Positions 9,183 through 17,563 of a stretch of DNA of 64,000 nt are shown in pieces (the stretch's first letter is position 1; each line of letters opens with the position of its first letter). The translations under genes were made by a program, and so were the position numbers. The DNA is from Pirellulales bacterium. GTDB lineage: Bacteria > Planctomycetota > Planctomycetia > Pirellulales > JAEUIK01. Location of the stretch: assembly GCA_019636335.1 (NCBI GenBank), contig JAHBXR010000013.1:116714-180713 (forward strand). The letters run 5' to 3'. The notes under the pieces were generated by a model. The model did not search any database, was not told where the DNA came from, and saw only the letters and a program-made list of their open reading frames with translations.

Positions 9183-12100
9183 ATGGCCCTCCTCCGTCCA
9201 GCAACGCCCTACGGCACCAGAAAACACCATGCCGGCGCCCCTCGTCTGCGCGCGGTGCTCTGGATGATCTGCGGAATCATTCTGGCAACCGGCTGGGCCG
9301 AAGTGACGGCGCTCGCCGGGTCCGCGTCTGACTACCGCACTTCCTATCGTGTTCCACCGATCACGGCCGACCGCCTGGCGGGACTGATGAAGCAGTGGAC
9401 CATGACGCATGGCAACATCTTCGAGCTCCAGGCGATTCGCCAAGAACAAAGCCACTCGGAGCGTCGTCTGAAGCTTTCGGGCGTCTTCGGCGCGAACCTT
9501 GCGCAGGGACAAGAGCCGCCGATCATCCATGTGCCGCCCGGTAGTGAGCGACCGCTCCGCGTGCGCGGCCAAAGCCCCGATCCCCAACCGTTGGCCCCGC
9601 CGCCGGCAGCCCGACCGGTCTCGCCGTCGCGCGGCGCCGCTCCGGCCCCCACGGGCGCGGCTGCGCCGCCGGCCTCCTCGCCCGAGGCCCAGATGGTGGT
9701 CGACGTGCGCGTCTTGGGCAACGAAACCGTGACCCCCACCAAGTTGCAGTCGCACATTCGCACGCGTCGCGGGCGACCGCTCGATACCGAAATGGTCGAA
9801 GAGGACGTCCAGCGTCTGAACGCCACGCGTTGGTTCATCGAAATCAAGCCCCTCTACCAGCAAGTGCCTGGCGGCGTGGCGGTGATCTTCCAGGTCGTCG
9901 AGCGTCCCTCGGTGAAGGAAATCCACTTCATCGGCAACGACTACGTTCGCATCAAGGTGCTCAAGAAGCAGATCGATCTGAAAGTGGGCGGCCCGATCGA
10001 TCCGTACGCCGTCGACGACGGTCGTCGCAAGATCGAGGATTTCTACCGCGAGCGCGGCTTCCACAAGGTGCGCGTCGAGGTGGCCGAAGGCGACAAGAGT
10101 GGCGACCGCCGCGTCGTCTACGTCATCAATGAAGGACCCAAGCAGAAGATCGGCGACGTCGAGTTCTTCGGCAACACGATCGCCACCGACGCGCGACTCA
10201 AGACGCAGATTCAGTCGAAGACGCCGATCCTGCACGTTCCCCACCTGATCGAAGGCTTCAAGGGCTTCTACGACGAAGAAAAGCTCGCGCAGGACGTCGA
10301 CAAGCTGACGTCGTACTACCGCAGCCTGGGCTTCTTCCAGGCCAAGGTGAGCTACGAGCCGATCTTCAAGCCCGACCAGAAGTGGGCCACCGTGCGCTTC
10401 GTCATCAACGAAGGCATTCGCTACAAAGTCCGCAACATCTCCTTCGTCGGCAACAAGAAGTACACCGTCGAAGAATTGGTCGAGAAGACGAAGCTGCGCT
10501 CGGGGCAGCATTTCGACCAACTGCAGATGGATGCCGACCTGCAGGCGGTGCGCGACGAGTACGGCGGCATCGGCCACGTCTTTGCCGATATCCAAGCCGA
10601 ACCGCGCTTCCTCGAGGAGCCGGGCGAGCTGGACCTGGTCTTCTCGATCTCCGAGGGGGCCAAGGCCCGCGTCGGTACGATCACCGTCAACATCAAGGGA
10701 GACCATCCCCACACGAAGCAGAACGCGGTGCTGAATCAGTTGTCGTTCGCGCCGGGCGACATCATCGACATCCGCGAAATCCGCAACAGCGAACGCCGTT
10801 TAAAGCTCTCGGGCATCTTCGGCGCGAACATCGCGCAGGGACAACAGCCGCCGCAGATCGTCTACTCGCCGCCCGGCACCGAGGGGGGCGAAGAAGGCAT
10901 CGCCGAAAAGCCGCGCCGCAATCGCGCCCGGGGACAAAGCCCCGATCCGCAGCCAAACGCCGTGGCACGCCCCATGCCGGGCATGCCGGTCCCCGTCTTC
11001 GCCCCGGCTCCTCAGAATCCAACGCCCCCGGCGCCCGCGCCGATGCCCGCCCACTTCCAGACTCGCGCAGTGGCTGCCCCTCAACCTGCTGCCGCGCCGC
11101 AGCATCCGGCCCCCGCCGTGCCGCAGAACTTTAGGGCGCCCGGTTCCGAGGAACTCGCGCCCAGCTATGCCGATCAGCCGGTTCGCGGTCGTGCTCGGGG
11201 ACAGAGCCCCGATCCGGCGCCGCGTACCGCGGCCAGGCCGGCCTGGCCCATGTCGCCAGCCTCTGAAGTTGCTCCGGCGTCGCCATCACGCACTCCGGTG
11301 CCATCGAATCAAATCCCCCACCATTTGCGAGCGCGTCGCGTCGACGAAACGGCTCCCGCGACACCACCGCAATATCCTGCGGTGCCGCCGCAGCCGGGAC
11401 GCTTCGATCCGCAGCTCTATCGGCCGATGAGCATGACCCGCCCGGCCACGAGCGGCGAGCGCGCGATGCCCGTGCAACACGGCAACCGCCATTCGATGCC
11501 GATCATGCGCGGCGTGTCCCACTCGATGCCAATCGTGCGTGGGCAATCTCCCGAGTTGCCCGGGGGCGATTCGCGTTGGGGAAGTCGCCCTGCCGAGATG
11601 TCGCCGAATGCGCGCTCGGCGGCACGTCCCAACCTGGCTCCGGCAGCCGGCCAGCCCCCGGTAGTGCGTGCTCAGTACACGGCCCCGTGGCAAGGCAACA
11701 CGCTCCCTTCGACCACGCCACAACCCTATCCGACGGCGGGCGTTCCGGTGGCCGGCGCCTCGGCCATGCAGCAACCCTACGCGCCAGCACCATATGGGGC
11801 GCAACCTTACGCCGCGCAGCCCTACGGGGCTCAGCCCTACACGGCGCCCGCCGCGCCTGCGTACGCTCCGCCAGCGAATGGCTACCAGCCCCTGCCCGGT
11901 TACGCGCCGCAGACAGCAGCCCCCCCGCCCGGCTCGTATCCTCAGCCCTATGCCGCTCCGGCGCCGGGTGGTTATGCGCCTCCCCCGACCGCCACGCAGG
12001 CCTCGCCCTATGGCGACGGCCCCCCGGGGTACTTGCAATCGGCTCCTCCGGTAAGCGCGCCGCCGGCCAGCACGCAGCCCCCTCCCGCGGCCTACGGTCC

Positions 12101-13256
12101 GCCGGTCGAGGGTTACGACACGCCCGGCTCGCTCTTCCCCGAGAATCAGCAGTTCCCGCAAGCGCTCGAAGACGAGCCGACGATCACCGTGCCGATCAAT
12201 GTGAACGTCGAGGAAACGCAGACGGGGCGCTTGATGTTCGGCGTCGGTATCAACTCCGACGCCGGCCTCGTCGGCTCGGTCATCATGGACGAGCAGAACT
12301 TCGACTGGCGGCGGCTGCCGCGCAGTTGGGACGACATCCGCAACGCCACCGCCTGGCGCGGCGCCGGACAGCAGCTTCGTATCGAGGCCGTGCCCGGCAG
12401 CCAGTTGCAGCGCTACATGGTCACCTTCCGCGAGCCCTACCTGGCCGACACGCCGGTGAGCCTCACGCTCAGCGGCTTCTTGTTCGACCGCCGCTACTTC
12501 GAGTGGGACGAACAGCGCATCGGCGGTCGTACCGGCCTGGGGTATCAGTTCTCGCCCGACTTGTCGGGCACGGTCACCATCGGCGGGCAGAGCGTCAAGA
12601 TTCGCAATCCCGCGGTGCCCACGCCGCAGGAGTTGGCCGATGTCGTGGGCGACAATGAGCTCTGGACGGCACGCGCCGCGCTCGTCCACGACACGCGCGA
12701 TAGCGCCTTCCTGCCGACGGAAGGGCATCGCATCGAGCTGGCCTACGAACAGGGCTTCGGCCAGTTCGACTACCCGCGCGGCATCATTGAAGTCAGCCAG
12801 TACTTCCTGCTGCACGAGCGTCCCGACCGCTCGGGGCGTCAGACGCTCATGTTGCGTAGCGTGGCGGGCTTCAGCGGCAGCCAGACGCCGATCTTCGAGA
12901 ACTTCTTCGCGGGCGGTTTCTCGACCCTCCGCGGTTTCGATTTCCGCGGTGCGTCGCCCCGCGAAATGGGCATCGTCGTGGGTGGTGAATTCCAGTGGCT
13001 CAACACCGTGGAATACATGTTCCCCATTACGGCCGACGATATGCTCCGCGGCGTCGTCTTCTGCGACTTCGGTACGGTCGAGCAGTCGATCGAGATCAAC
13101 GCCGACAATTTCCGCGTGGCGCCGGGCTTCGGTCTGCGCGTGAGCGTGGCGGCCCTTGGGCCGGCCCCCATTGCACTGGACTTTGCCGTGCCGGTTGCCC
13201 ACGCCCCCGGCGACAACATCCAGAACTTCAGCTTCTTCGTCGGCCTGGCCCGCTAA
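9183..13256 (+). CDS. bamA: BamA/Omp85 outer-membrane assembly protein with giant low-complexity insert
   Basis: 1357 residues, far above the usual ~800. It should insert beta-barrel proteins into the outer membrane. Residues 1-48 are a signal region. Five POTRA domains lie at about 171-560, each opening with a typical strand: VVDVRVLGNETVTPTKL, VKEIHFIGNDYVRIKVL, IGDVEFFGNTIATDARL, VRNISFVGNKKYTVEEL, VGTITVNIKGDHPHT. Residues ~560-990 are a Pro/Ala/Gln/Tyr-rich, presumably disordered insert. The 16-strand barrel follows (~997-1357), with NFFAGGFSTLRGFDFRGASP as the conserved L6-type loop. A stretch near residue 92 (SERRLKLSGVFGANLAQGQ) is repeated near 536 (SERRLKLSGIFGANIAQGQ), and RGQSP(D/E) recurs at 128, 583, 672 and 786. 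ATG 9183 is chosen because the signal peptide starts there. Confidence 0.9.
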   Translation: MALLRPATPYGTRKHHAGAPRLRAVLWMICGIILATGWAEVTALAGSASDYRTSYRVPPITADRLAGLMKQWTMTHGNIFELQAIRQEQSHSERRLKLSGVFGANLAQGQEPPIIHVPPGSERPLRVRGQSPDPQPLAPPPAARPVSPSRGAAPAPTGAAAPPASSPEAQMVVDVRVLGNETVTPTKLQSHIRTRRGRPLDTEMVEEDVQRLNATRWFIEIKPLYQQVPGGVAVIFQVVERPSVKEIHFIGNDYVRIKVLKKQIDLKVGGPIDPYAVDDGRRKIEDFYRERGFHKVRVEVAEGDKSGDRRVVYVINEGPKQKIGDVEFFGNTIATDARLKTQIQSKTPILHVPHLIEGFKGFYDEEKLAQDVDKLTSYYRSLGFFQAKVSYEPIFKPDQKWATVRFVINEGIRYKVRNISFVGNKKYTVEELVEKTKLRSGQHFDQLQMDADLQAVRDEYGGIGHVFADIQAEPRFLEEPGELDLVFSISEGAKARVGTITVNIKGDHPHTKQNAVLNQLSFAPGDIIDIREIRNSERRLKLSGIFGANIAQGQQPPQIVYSPPGTEGGEEGIAEKPRRNRARGQSPDPQPNAVARPMPGMPVPVFAPAPQNPTPPAPAPMPAHFQTRAVAAPQPAAAPQHPAPAVPQNFRAPGSEELAPSYADQPVRGRARGQSPDPAPRTAARPAWPMSPASEVAPASPSRTPVPSNQIPHHLRARRVDETAPATPPQYPAVPPQPGRFDPQLYRPMSMTRPATSGERAMPVQHGNRHSMPIMRGVSHSMPIVRGQSPELPGGDSRWGSRPAEMSPNARSAARPNLAPAAGQPPVVRAQYTAPWQGNTLPSTTPQPYPTAGVPVAGASAMQQPYAPAPYGAQPYAAQPYGAQPYTAPAAPAYAPPANGYQPLPGYAPQTAAPPPGSYPQPYAAPAPGGYAPPPTATQASPYGDGPPGYLQSAPPVSAPPASTQPPPAAYGPPVEGYDTPGSLFPENQQFPQALEDEPTITVPINVNVEETQTGRLMFGVGINSDAGLVGSVIMDEQNFDWRRLPRSWDDIRNATAWRGAGQQLRIEAVPGSQLQRYMVTFREPYLADTPVSLTLSGFLFDRRYFEWDEQRIGGRTGLGYQFSPDLSGTVTIGGQSVKIRNPAVPTPQELADVVGDNELWTARAALVHDTRDSAFLPTEGHRIELAYEQGFGQFDYPRGIIEVSQYFLLHERPDRSGRQTLMLRSVAGFSGSQTPIFENFFAGGFSTLRGFDFRGASPREMGIVVGGEFQWLNTVEYMFPITADDMLRGVVFCDFGTVEQSIEINADNFRVAPGFGLRVSVAALGPAPIALDFAVPVAHAPGDNIQNFSFFVGLAR

Positions 13257-13262
13257 GCTCGC

Positions 13263-13565
13263 CTAATAGCCGCGACGATAGCTCACCTGCATGTGCGTAT
13301 CGTAATAGCCACGATGCCACGTTCGTCGCGGGTAGTAGTGCGCGCCGAACCAACCGTAGTTGTACGTCGGCACGTTGAAGCCATAGACGAAGTGCCGCGA
13401 CGGGGCGGGAATCACCTGGGCGCGCGGATAGTCGACCGCGCGATACCGGGGCGGATCGTAGTACCAGGGATGCGTGTGCGGATGAATCGCCGAGGCAGAC
13501 TCGGCCCAGCCAAGGCACCACGCGAGCGCCACCAGCGCCGGCAACCAGCAAGCAATTCGCTTCAC
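13263..13565 (-). CDS. small exported Tyr/Pro-rich protein
   Basis: 100 residues from a GTG at 13565, chosen because GGGAG lies eight bases upstream and the product then starts with a neat signal peptide (MKRIACWLPALVALAWCLGW, cleavage near ASA-IHP). The mature part is rich in Tyr, His, Pro and Arg (HPWYYDPPRYRAVDYP, RRTWHRGYYDTHMQVSYRRG). Planctomycetes carry many such short secreted basic-aromatic proteins, with no known role. The stop lies 6 bp from the convergent bamA stop. Confidence 0.65.
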   Translation of the reverse strand: MKRIACWLPALVALAWCLGWAESASAIHPHTHPWYYDPPRYRAVDYPRAQVIPAPSRHFVYGFNVPTYNYGWFGAHYYPRRTWHRGYYDTHMQVSYRRGY

Positions 13566-13780
13566 GGCTCGATCTCCCAGATGCTTCCGTGCTTCGAGAG
13601 CAATGCCCCGGCTCATGCCGAGCGACAACGCGCGTCCCGGCGCGTCGAGGCGGGCCCGTCTTAGATAGAAACGGGCGTTCGCGGGCGAAAGCGTCGCTTT
13701 ATTCCACAATTGCCGGTTGCGGAAGCCAGGTAAACTTTAACGCGCGGCAAAAAGCAGGCCTGCTAGCACGCGCCGAACGA

Positions 13781-14995
13781 TCAACCGGCTGACTTATAGA
13801 GCCGCGCGGCCGCCTCGACCTCGGAGGCGTGCAGGGCCAGGATGCGCGTCCGGAGCGATTCCAGGTGGGCGAGCCGCTCTTCATCCCCCAGGGGAAACTT
13901 TTCGCGCAGCTCGGTCTCGATCGTCTTCAGCCGCGCCGCCACCTCGACCAACTGCTTGGCCGCCTTGGGCCCCTTGGCGAGCCACAACTCGCGACGCTTG
14001 CGGAGAAGCTGCTTCGTCTCCTTGAACAGCTTGAACTTCGACGGCAACGCCGCCTCGGCCAGCTCGGTCCAGCGGTTGGCCAACTCGCGATAATGCTCGG
14101 CGCACGAACGCCAGGCGGGACGGCGCGCCTGATCGGCGGCCTCGTCCAGGAAATCGGCATAGAGCGTGCGATAAAGCCCACCACCGGTACCGGCCGTCTC
14201 GATCGAGTCGAACATGTCGCGCAACGCAAGGTAGATCAGCCCACCCTTGTACATGCGCGGCCAGCCGCGCTGGCTTTTCGTGTTCGTGATCACCTTGGCC
14301 CACTCGGTGAGACCCGGCAAACCGTACGTTTGCAGTGTCGGGCGAGCGAAATCGTCGGCGCAGGCCCGGATGCCCGAGATCAACGCCGTCTTGAGGGTCG
14401 ATTCCGAGAGCTTCGACGGCGCATCGATCCGCAGGCTGCGGAACTTGTGCGAGTTGACCCGGCTGCGAAATTGCGCCAGCTCGTCGAGCGGAATCGCGAA
14501 CGTGTCGGGCGCGCAATCGCCCACATAGGCCACGTCGTTGTGCAGGTCGATCCGTTCGACGAGCGTGACGTACATGCCGTAGGTACCGGCCCAGCCCAAA
14601 TGCGTGTCCGCCAGCGGAGCACAATAGACGAGGACGGGCTGGCCGTGCGCGAGCCCCTCGACCAGTTGCTTGAAGCCGGTCGCCGCGCCGCCCGTTTCCT
14701 GGATCGTCACCTTGGCGCCGAGCCGTTCGAGAGCGCCGCGACAGAAGTCCGCCCCCGTTGCCAAGGCGCGGTACCTGCCCACGACGGAGATGCCGCTCCC
14801 CTGTCCGTGACGCACGAGCGACGGGCAGTACGAGTAGCCCGCCCCCAGTCCTCCGGCCAGGCCAAAGCACATGGCCTCGCTCAGCGAACGATGCGTCAAG
14901 GGATTGCGCACACGGGCCGAGGCCAACAGATTGGCCAACGCGGTCGACTCCCAATGTCGACCCCCAGCGTGATGGTAGCCGCCTGCAACCATCAC
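13781..14995 (-). CDS. BtrH N-terminal / DUF4872 domain protein
   Basis: 404 residues. The N-terminal half matches the BtrH_N pattern: GGRHWESTALANLL with a conserved His, then SEAMCFGLAGGLGAGYSYCP. The next part (PVLVYCAPLADTHLGW, VYVGDCAPDTFAIPLDELAQ-like segment) corresponds to DUF4872. The fold is related to papain-like cysteine peptidases; BtrH transfers an acyl chain in butirosin synthesis, and most relatives are unassigned. The Cys and His expected for such a fold are visible, but I cannot verify the catalytic set. A second helical third (from about residue 290) is rich in Lys and Arg. The start 5' neighbour on the same strand ends 3 bp upstream (14999), so the two genes are probably one operon. 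Confidence 0.72.
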   Translation of the reverse strand: MMVAGGYHHAGGRHWESTALANLLASARVRNPLTHRSLSEAMCFGLAGGLGAGYSYCPSLVRHGQGSGISVVGRYRALATGADFCRGALERLGAKVTIQETGGAATGFKQLVEGLAHGQPVLVYCAPLADTHLGWAGTYGMYVTLVERIDLHNDVAYVGDCAPDTFAIPLDELAQFRSRVNSHKFRSLRIDAPSKLSESTLKTALISGIRACADDFARPTLQTYGLPGLTEWAKVITNTKSQRGWPRMYKGGLIYLALRDMFDSIETAGTGGGLYRTLYADFLDEAADQARRPAWRSCAEHYRELANRWTELAEAALPSKFKLFKETKQLLRKRRELWLAKGPKAAKQLVEVAARLKTIETELREKFPLGDEERLAHLESLRTRILALHASEVEAAARLYKSAG

Positions 14996-14998
14996 GGG

Positions 14999-15532
14999 TC
15001 AAATTCCCCACCCAGCCCATGGACCGAAGGGCCCATAGCTGGGATATGGCGCGTAGAACGGAGTGGCCCAACGCACGTAACCACCCCACCAGCCCCAGCG
15101 CCCCCAGCCCCACGGTCCCCAACCGGCCGAGTATAAACCGCGGAACGCCACGAAGTGCTGCGGGTTGCGCGGATTGCCGATGCTGAGCACACGGGTCCCA
15201 TCGTTCGCATAGACGTACGAAGGATCGGGCAGGTAGGCGCCGAAGCGGCGACGCGGAAGCGTGTCGTCGCACAACTGGATGTGCGTGACGCTCGTGCCGT
15301 CGTTCGCATAAGGCCGCGAGTAATCGATGGGATCGACGGTCGGACTCACGAGATCGAGACGTTCGAACTTGTCGGGCGATGCACCGTAGTAGGTCGAGCC
15401 CGAGGCAAAGGCGATAAAGTGGGCCACGCGCGAGGCCTCGACTTTCAGATCATCGGCCAGCGCCACCCCCGCACCGCTGACGCAGGCGACGAGCGCCCAG
15501 ACCGTGCCGATTCGAGCGAAGTACGCGACCAT
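14999..15532 (-). CDS. hypothetical exported protein, Gly/Trp/Pro-rich tail
   Basis: 177 residues. Signal peptide MVAYFARIGTVWALVACVSG, cleavage near ALA-DDL. The mature part has repeated short elements (SRPYANDGTSVTHIQL and PSYVYANDGTRVLSIGN share the YANDGT motif about 40 residues apart). The C-terminus is extreme in composition: GWGPWGWGRWGWWGGYVRWA followed by a proline/tyrosine stretch. No family recognised. It lies immediately upstream of the DUF4872 gene (3 bp gap) and is likely co-transcribed with it. Confidence 0.65.
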   Translation of the reverse strand: MVAYFARIGTVWALVACVSGAGVALADDLKVEASRVAHFIAFASGSTYYGASPDKFERLDLVSPTVDPIDYSRPYANDGTSVTHIQLCDDTLPRRRFGAYLPDPSYVYANDGTRVLSIGNPRNPQHFVAFRGLYSAGWGPWGWGRWGWWGGYVRWATPFYAPYPSYGPFGPWAGWGI

Positions 15533-15617
15533 GATGCCTAACCCATCGTAAGAAGAGACGCCCGCGACCGTTTTTTCCGATCGCGGCGCTCCATTTACGT
15601 TGGACGGCGGGGCGAAG

Positions 15618-16868
15618 TCAAGTTTCGAGTCCGAATCGCGCGTTGATCGGTCGCTGATACTCGGCGATGCGACCTTCGAGCACGTCGGCCACCGCGACGC
15701 GGCTTCCCAATTTGTCCGACTCGAGCAGGGCAAACGTCGCCGCCAGATCGGCCAGGCCTTCGCGGCCACTGGCGCGTGGCGGACGTCGATTGGCGATTGC
15801 AGCAAGCCAATCGAGCTGGTTCAGGGCGAAGGGATCGGTGATTCCCCGCGGAAAATCGCGCTCGCGCTGCTCGGCGGAAGCCTCGGACTCGTACAGCGCG
15901 GCGAGCGAGGCCGTACGCCCGCCGTCGAACGTGACCTCGCCGCCGGTGATGCGGCCTTGGCTGCCGTAGAAAACACTTCCGGCTCCCAAGACGGTGGGGG
16001 CGCCGTGTCCGCCCCAACTCGCCACCAGGCTCCCCTGCGTCCCTCGAACGGTTTCGAACTGCGCAAACACCGTATCGTCGGCATCGCAGTCGATCTGCTC
16101 GACGACCGCCCCCTGCACGTCGCGTCGCACGCGGCGCGGTTCGAGGATCGCCGTCCGCGCCGAGACCGAGGCGATCTCCCCCGCCACGAGCCGGAACTGA
16201 TCGAAGAAATGGACCCCCAGGTCGAGCGTGATGCCCCCCCCTTCGGCCAGCAGGTGCCGCCACGGCGTCTCGGCGACGATCAAGTCCGGCGCCCACCACG
16301 TCGCCAGGTACCCCAGCAAGATCATCTGCAGCGAACCGTACCGGCCGCTCTGATTGAAGAACCAGTCGAGTTGCCGCGTCTCGGGCAGGAAGCGAAAGTT
16401 CTCGACAATGCCAAAAGACAAACCGCGGCGATCGGCCTCCTCGCACATGGCCCGGGCAGCCGCGACGCTCACTGCCAACGGCTTTTGCGACAGCAGGTGC
16501 TTGTTTGCGCCGAAGGCGGTCGCCGCCACCTGGTGGTGCAAGGCATGGGTCGTGAAGTCGTTCACGGCGTCGATCGGCGCCTCGGCGATCATCTGCCGGT
16601 AGTCGGTGTAGATCTCCACCTCGACGCCGTCCTGGAAATCGGAGAGATACTCGTCGCCGATCGACAACGGATCGCCCGCGATGTGGCTCACCGCGGGGCG
16701 CTGCGCCGGACCATGCCCACGGCGCACGTACATCTGGGCATCTTCGGGGCGCCGGGCGCAGAGTGCGGTGATACGAAAGTCGTCGAAGCCCGCCTCGCGC
16801 AACAGGCGATAACCGCGCAGATGCGCGGCCAGGATCCGGCCACAGCCAACGATGCCGATGCGAATCAT
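15618..16868 (-). CDS. Gfo/Idh/MocA family NAD(P)-dependent oxidoreductase
   Basis: 416 residues. The start MIRIGIVGCGRILAAHLRGY is the Rossmann nucleotide-binding fingerprint (GxGxxxxxH). The catalytic region SQKPLAVSVAAARAMCEEAD holds the conserved EKP-type motif, here as QKP, with Lys kept. The C-terminal alpha/beta domain includes GGITLDLGVHFFDQFRLVAG, where the conserved D and H of the family lie. These enzymes oxidise or reduce cyclic polyols and sugars; planctomycetes hold many copies. Substrate unknown. ATG 16868 opens the Rossmann fold. No operon partner downstream within 85 bp other than the exported-protein gene at 15532. Confidence 0.87.
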   Translation of the reverse strand: MIRIGIVGCGRILAAHLRGYRLLREAGFDDFRITALCARRPEDAQMYVRRGHGPAQRPAVSHIAGDPLSIGDEYLSDFQDGVEVEIYTDYRQMIAEAPIDAVNDFTTHALHHQVAATAFGANKHLLSQKPLAVSVAAARAMCEEADRRGLSFGIVENFRFLPETRQLDWFFNQSGRYGSLQMILLGYLATWWAPDLIVAETPWRHLLAEGGGITLDLGVHFFDQFRLVAGEIASVSARTAILEPRRVRRDVQGAVVEQIDCDADDTVFAQFETVRGTQGSLVASWGGHGAPTVLGAGSVFYGSQGRITGGEVTFDGGRTASLAALYESEASAEQRERDFPRGITDPFALNQLDWLAAIANRRPPRASGREGLADLAATFALLESDKLGSRVAVADVLEGRIAEYQRPINARFGLET

Positions 16869-17192
16869 GCCAGCGCGTCCCGTTTCCACAAGCCAGTCAG
16901 GGCTCGCTAACCTACCGGCACGCTGCGTCGAGGGAAAGTAAGAACACGCCTGCGCCAGTCGCACGACGAGGCCGCGCCCCCTCGCCCCGAGGCAATGGGC
17001 CGCTCCCCCCGGCGCGAACTCCCGCCAGGTAGTGGGGTCGGGTCGTAGCGGCTCGAACGGTCGTTCAACCAATCGTCTCGCGCCCGGCCGATGGGACCGA
17101 TTTCCGGCCCTTGTTCGACACCCCGCGCCCCCGCCAGAACCTAGATTTCTAGACGTATCGATCTTTCGCCGGACCTACAGGCAGAGTGCAGC
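16869..17192. other. divergent intergenic region
   Basis: 324 bp between the starts of the oxidoreductase and the HPt gene. Apart from the small dyad CTAGATTTCTAG near 17142, I see no gene, repeat or terminator. It should contain promoters for both sides. Confidence 0.4.
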
Positions 17193-17528
17193 GTGATTCC
17201 CGCAACCAGCGACCTATCGCCACTCTATTCCAGCCTCAGCAGCGATCCCGATCTGGGGGGCATCGTGGCGATCTTCGTCGAGGAGATGCCCGACCGCGTG
17301 GCCGCCATCGAGCGGGCCTTCGAAGGGGCCGATTGGGATCTCGTCCAGCGTTTGGCCCACCAGATGAAAGGGGCTGCCGGCAGCTACGGCTTCGATCAGA
17401 TCACGCCGTCTGCCCTGCGTCTCGAGTTCGCTGCCCGGGCGCGGAACGATCACCTCGAGCTGCAGAGCGCACTCGCCGAGTTCGTCGGGATGTGCCAGCG
17501 GATTCGCTTCGGCGGCCCGGAACGATAA
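17193..17528 (+). CDS. stand-alone HPt (histidine phosphotransfer) domain protein
   Basis: 111 residues from a GTG. The motif VQRLAHQMKGAAGSYGFDQI is the core of the HPt four-helix bundle; His56 is the expected phosphoacceptor, with Lys59, Gly60 and Gly64 also kept. Such proteins pass phosphoryl groups between receiver domains in His-Asp phosphorelays. No histidine kinase or response regulator is found nearby, so the partners are encoded elsewhere. The GTG at 17193 gives the usual N-terminal helix; no strong ribosome site is visible. Confidence 0.85.
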   Translation: MIPATSDLSPLYSSLSSDPDLGGIVAIFVEEMPDRVAAIERAFEGADWDLVQRLAHQMKGAAGSYGFDQITPSALRLEFAARARNDHLELQSALAEFVGMCQRIRFGGPER

Positions 17529-17563
17529 CGCGCTGAACTTTTCCGGCATCGGCCGCGCGGTGT

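Noticed and set aside
8757..10712. Long reverse-strand open frame of 651 codons opposite bamA
   Set aside because: Its product is rich in Asp, His, Val and Arg without domains; it is the mirror of a high-GC gene. BamA is certain on the other strand.
11286..13202. Second long reverse-strand frame of 638 codons opposite bamA
   Set aside because: Low-complexity Arg/Gly product, no ribosome site, and it lies over the BamA barrel.
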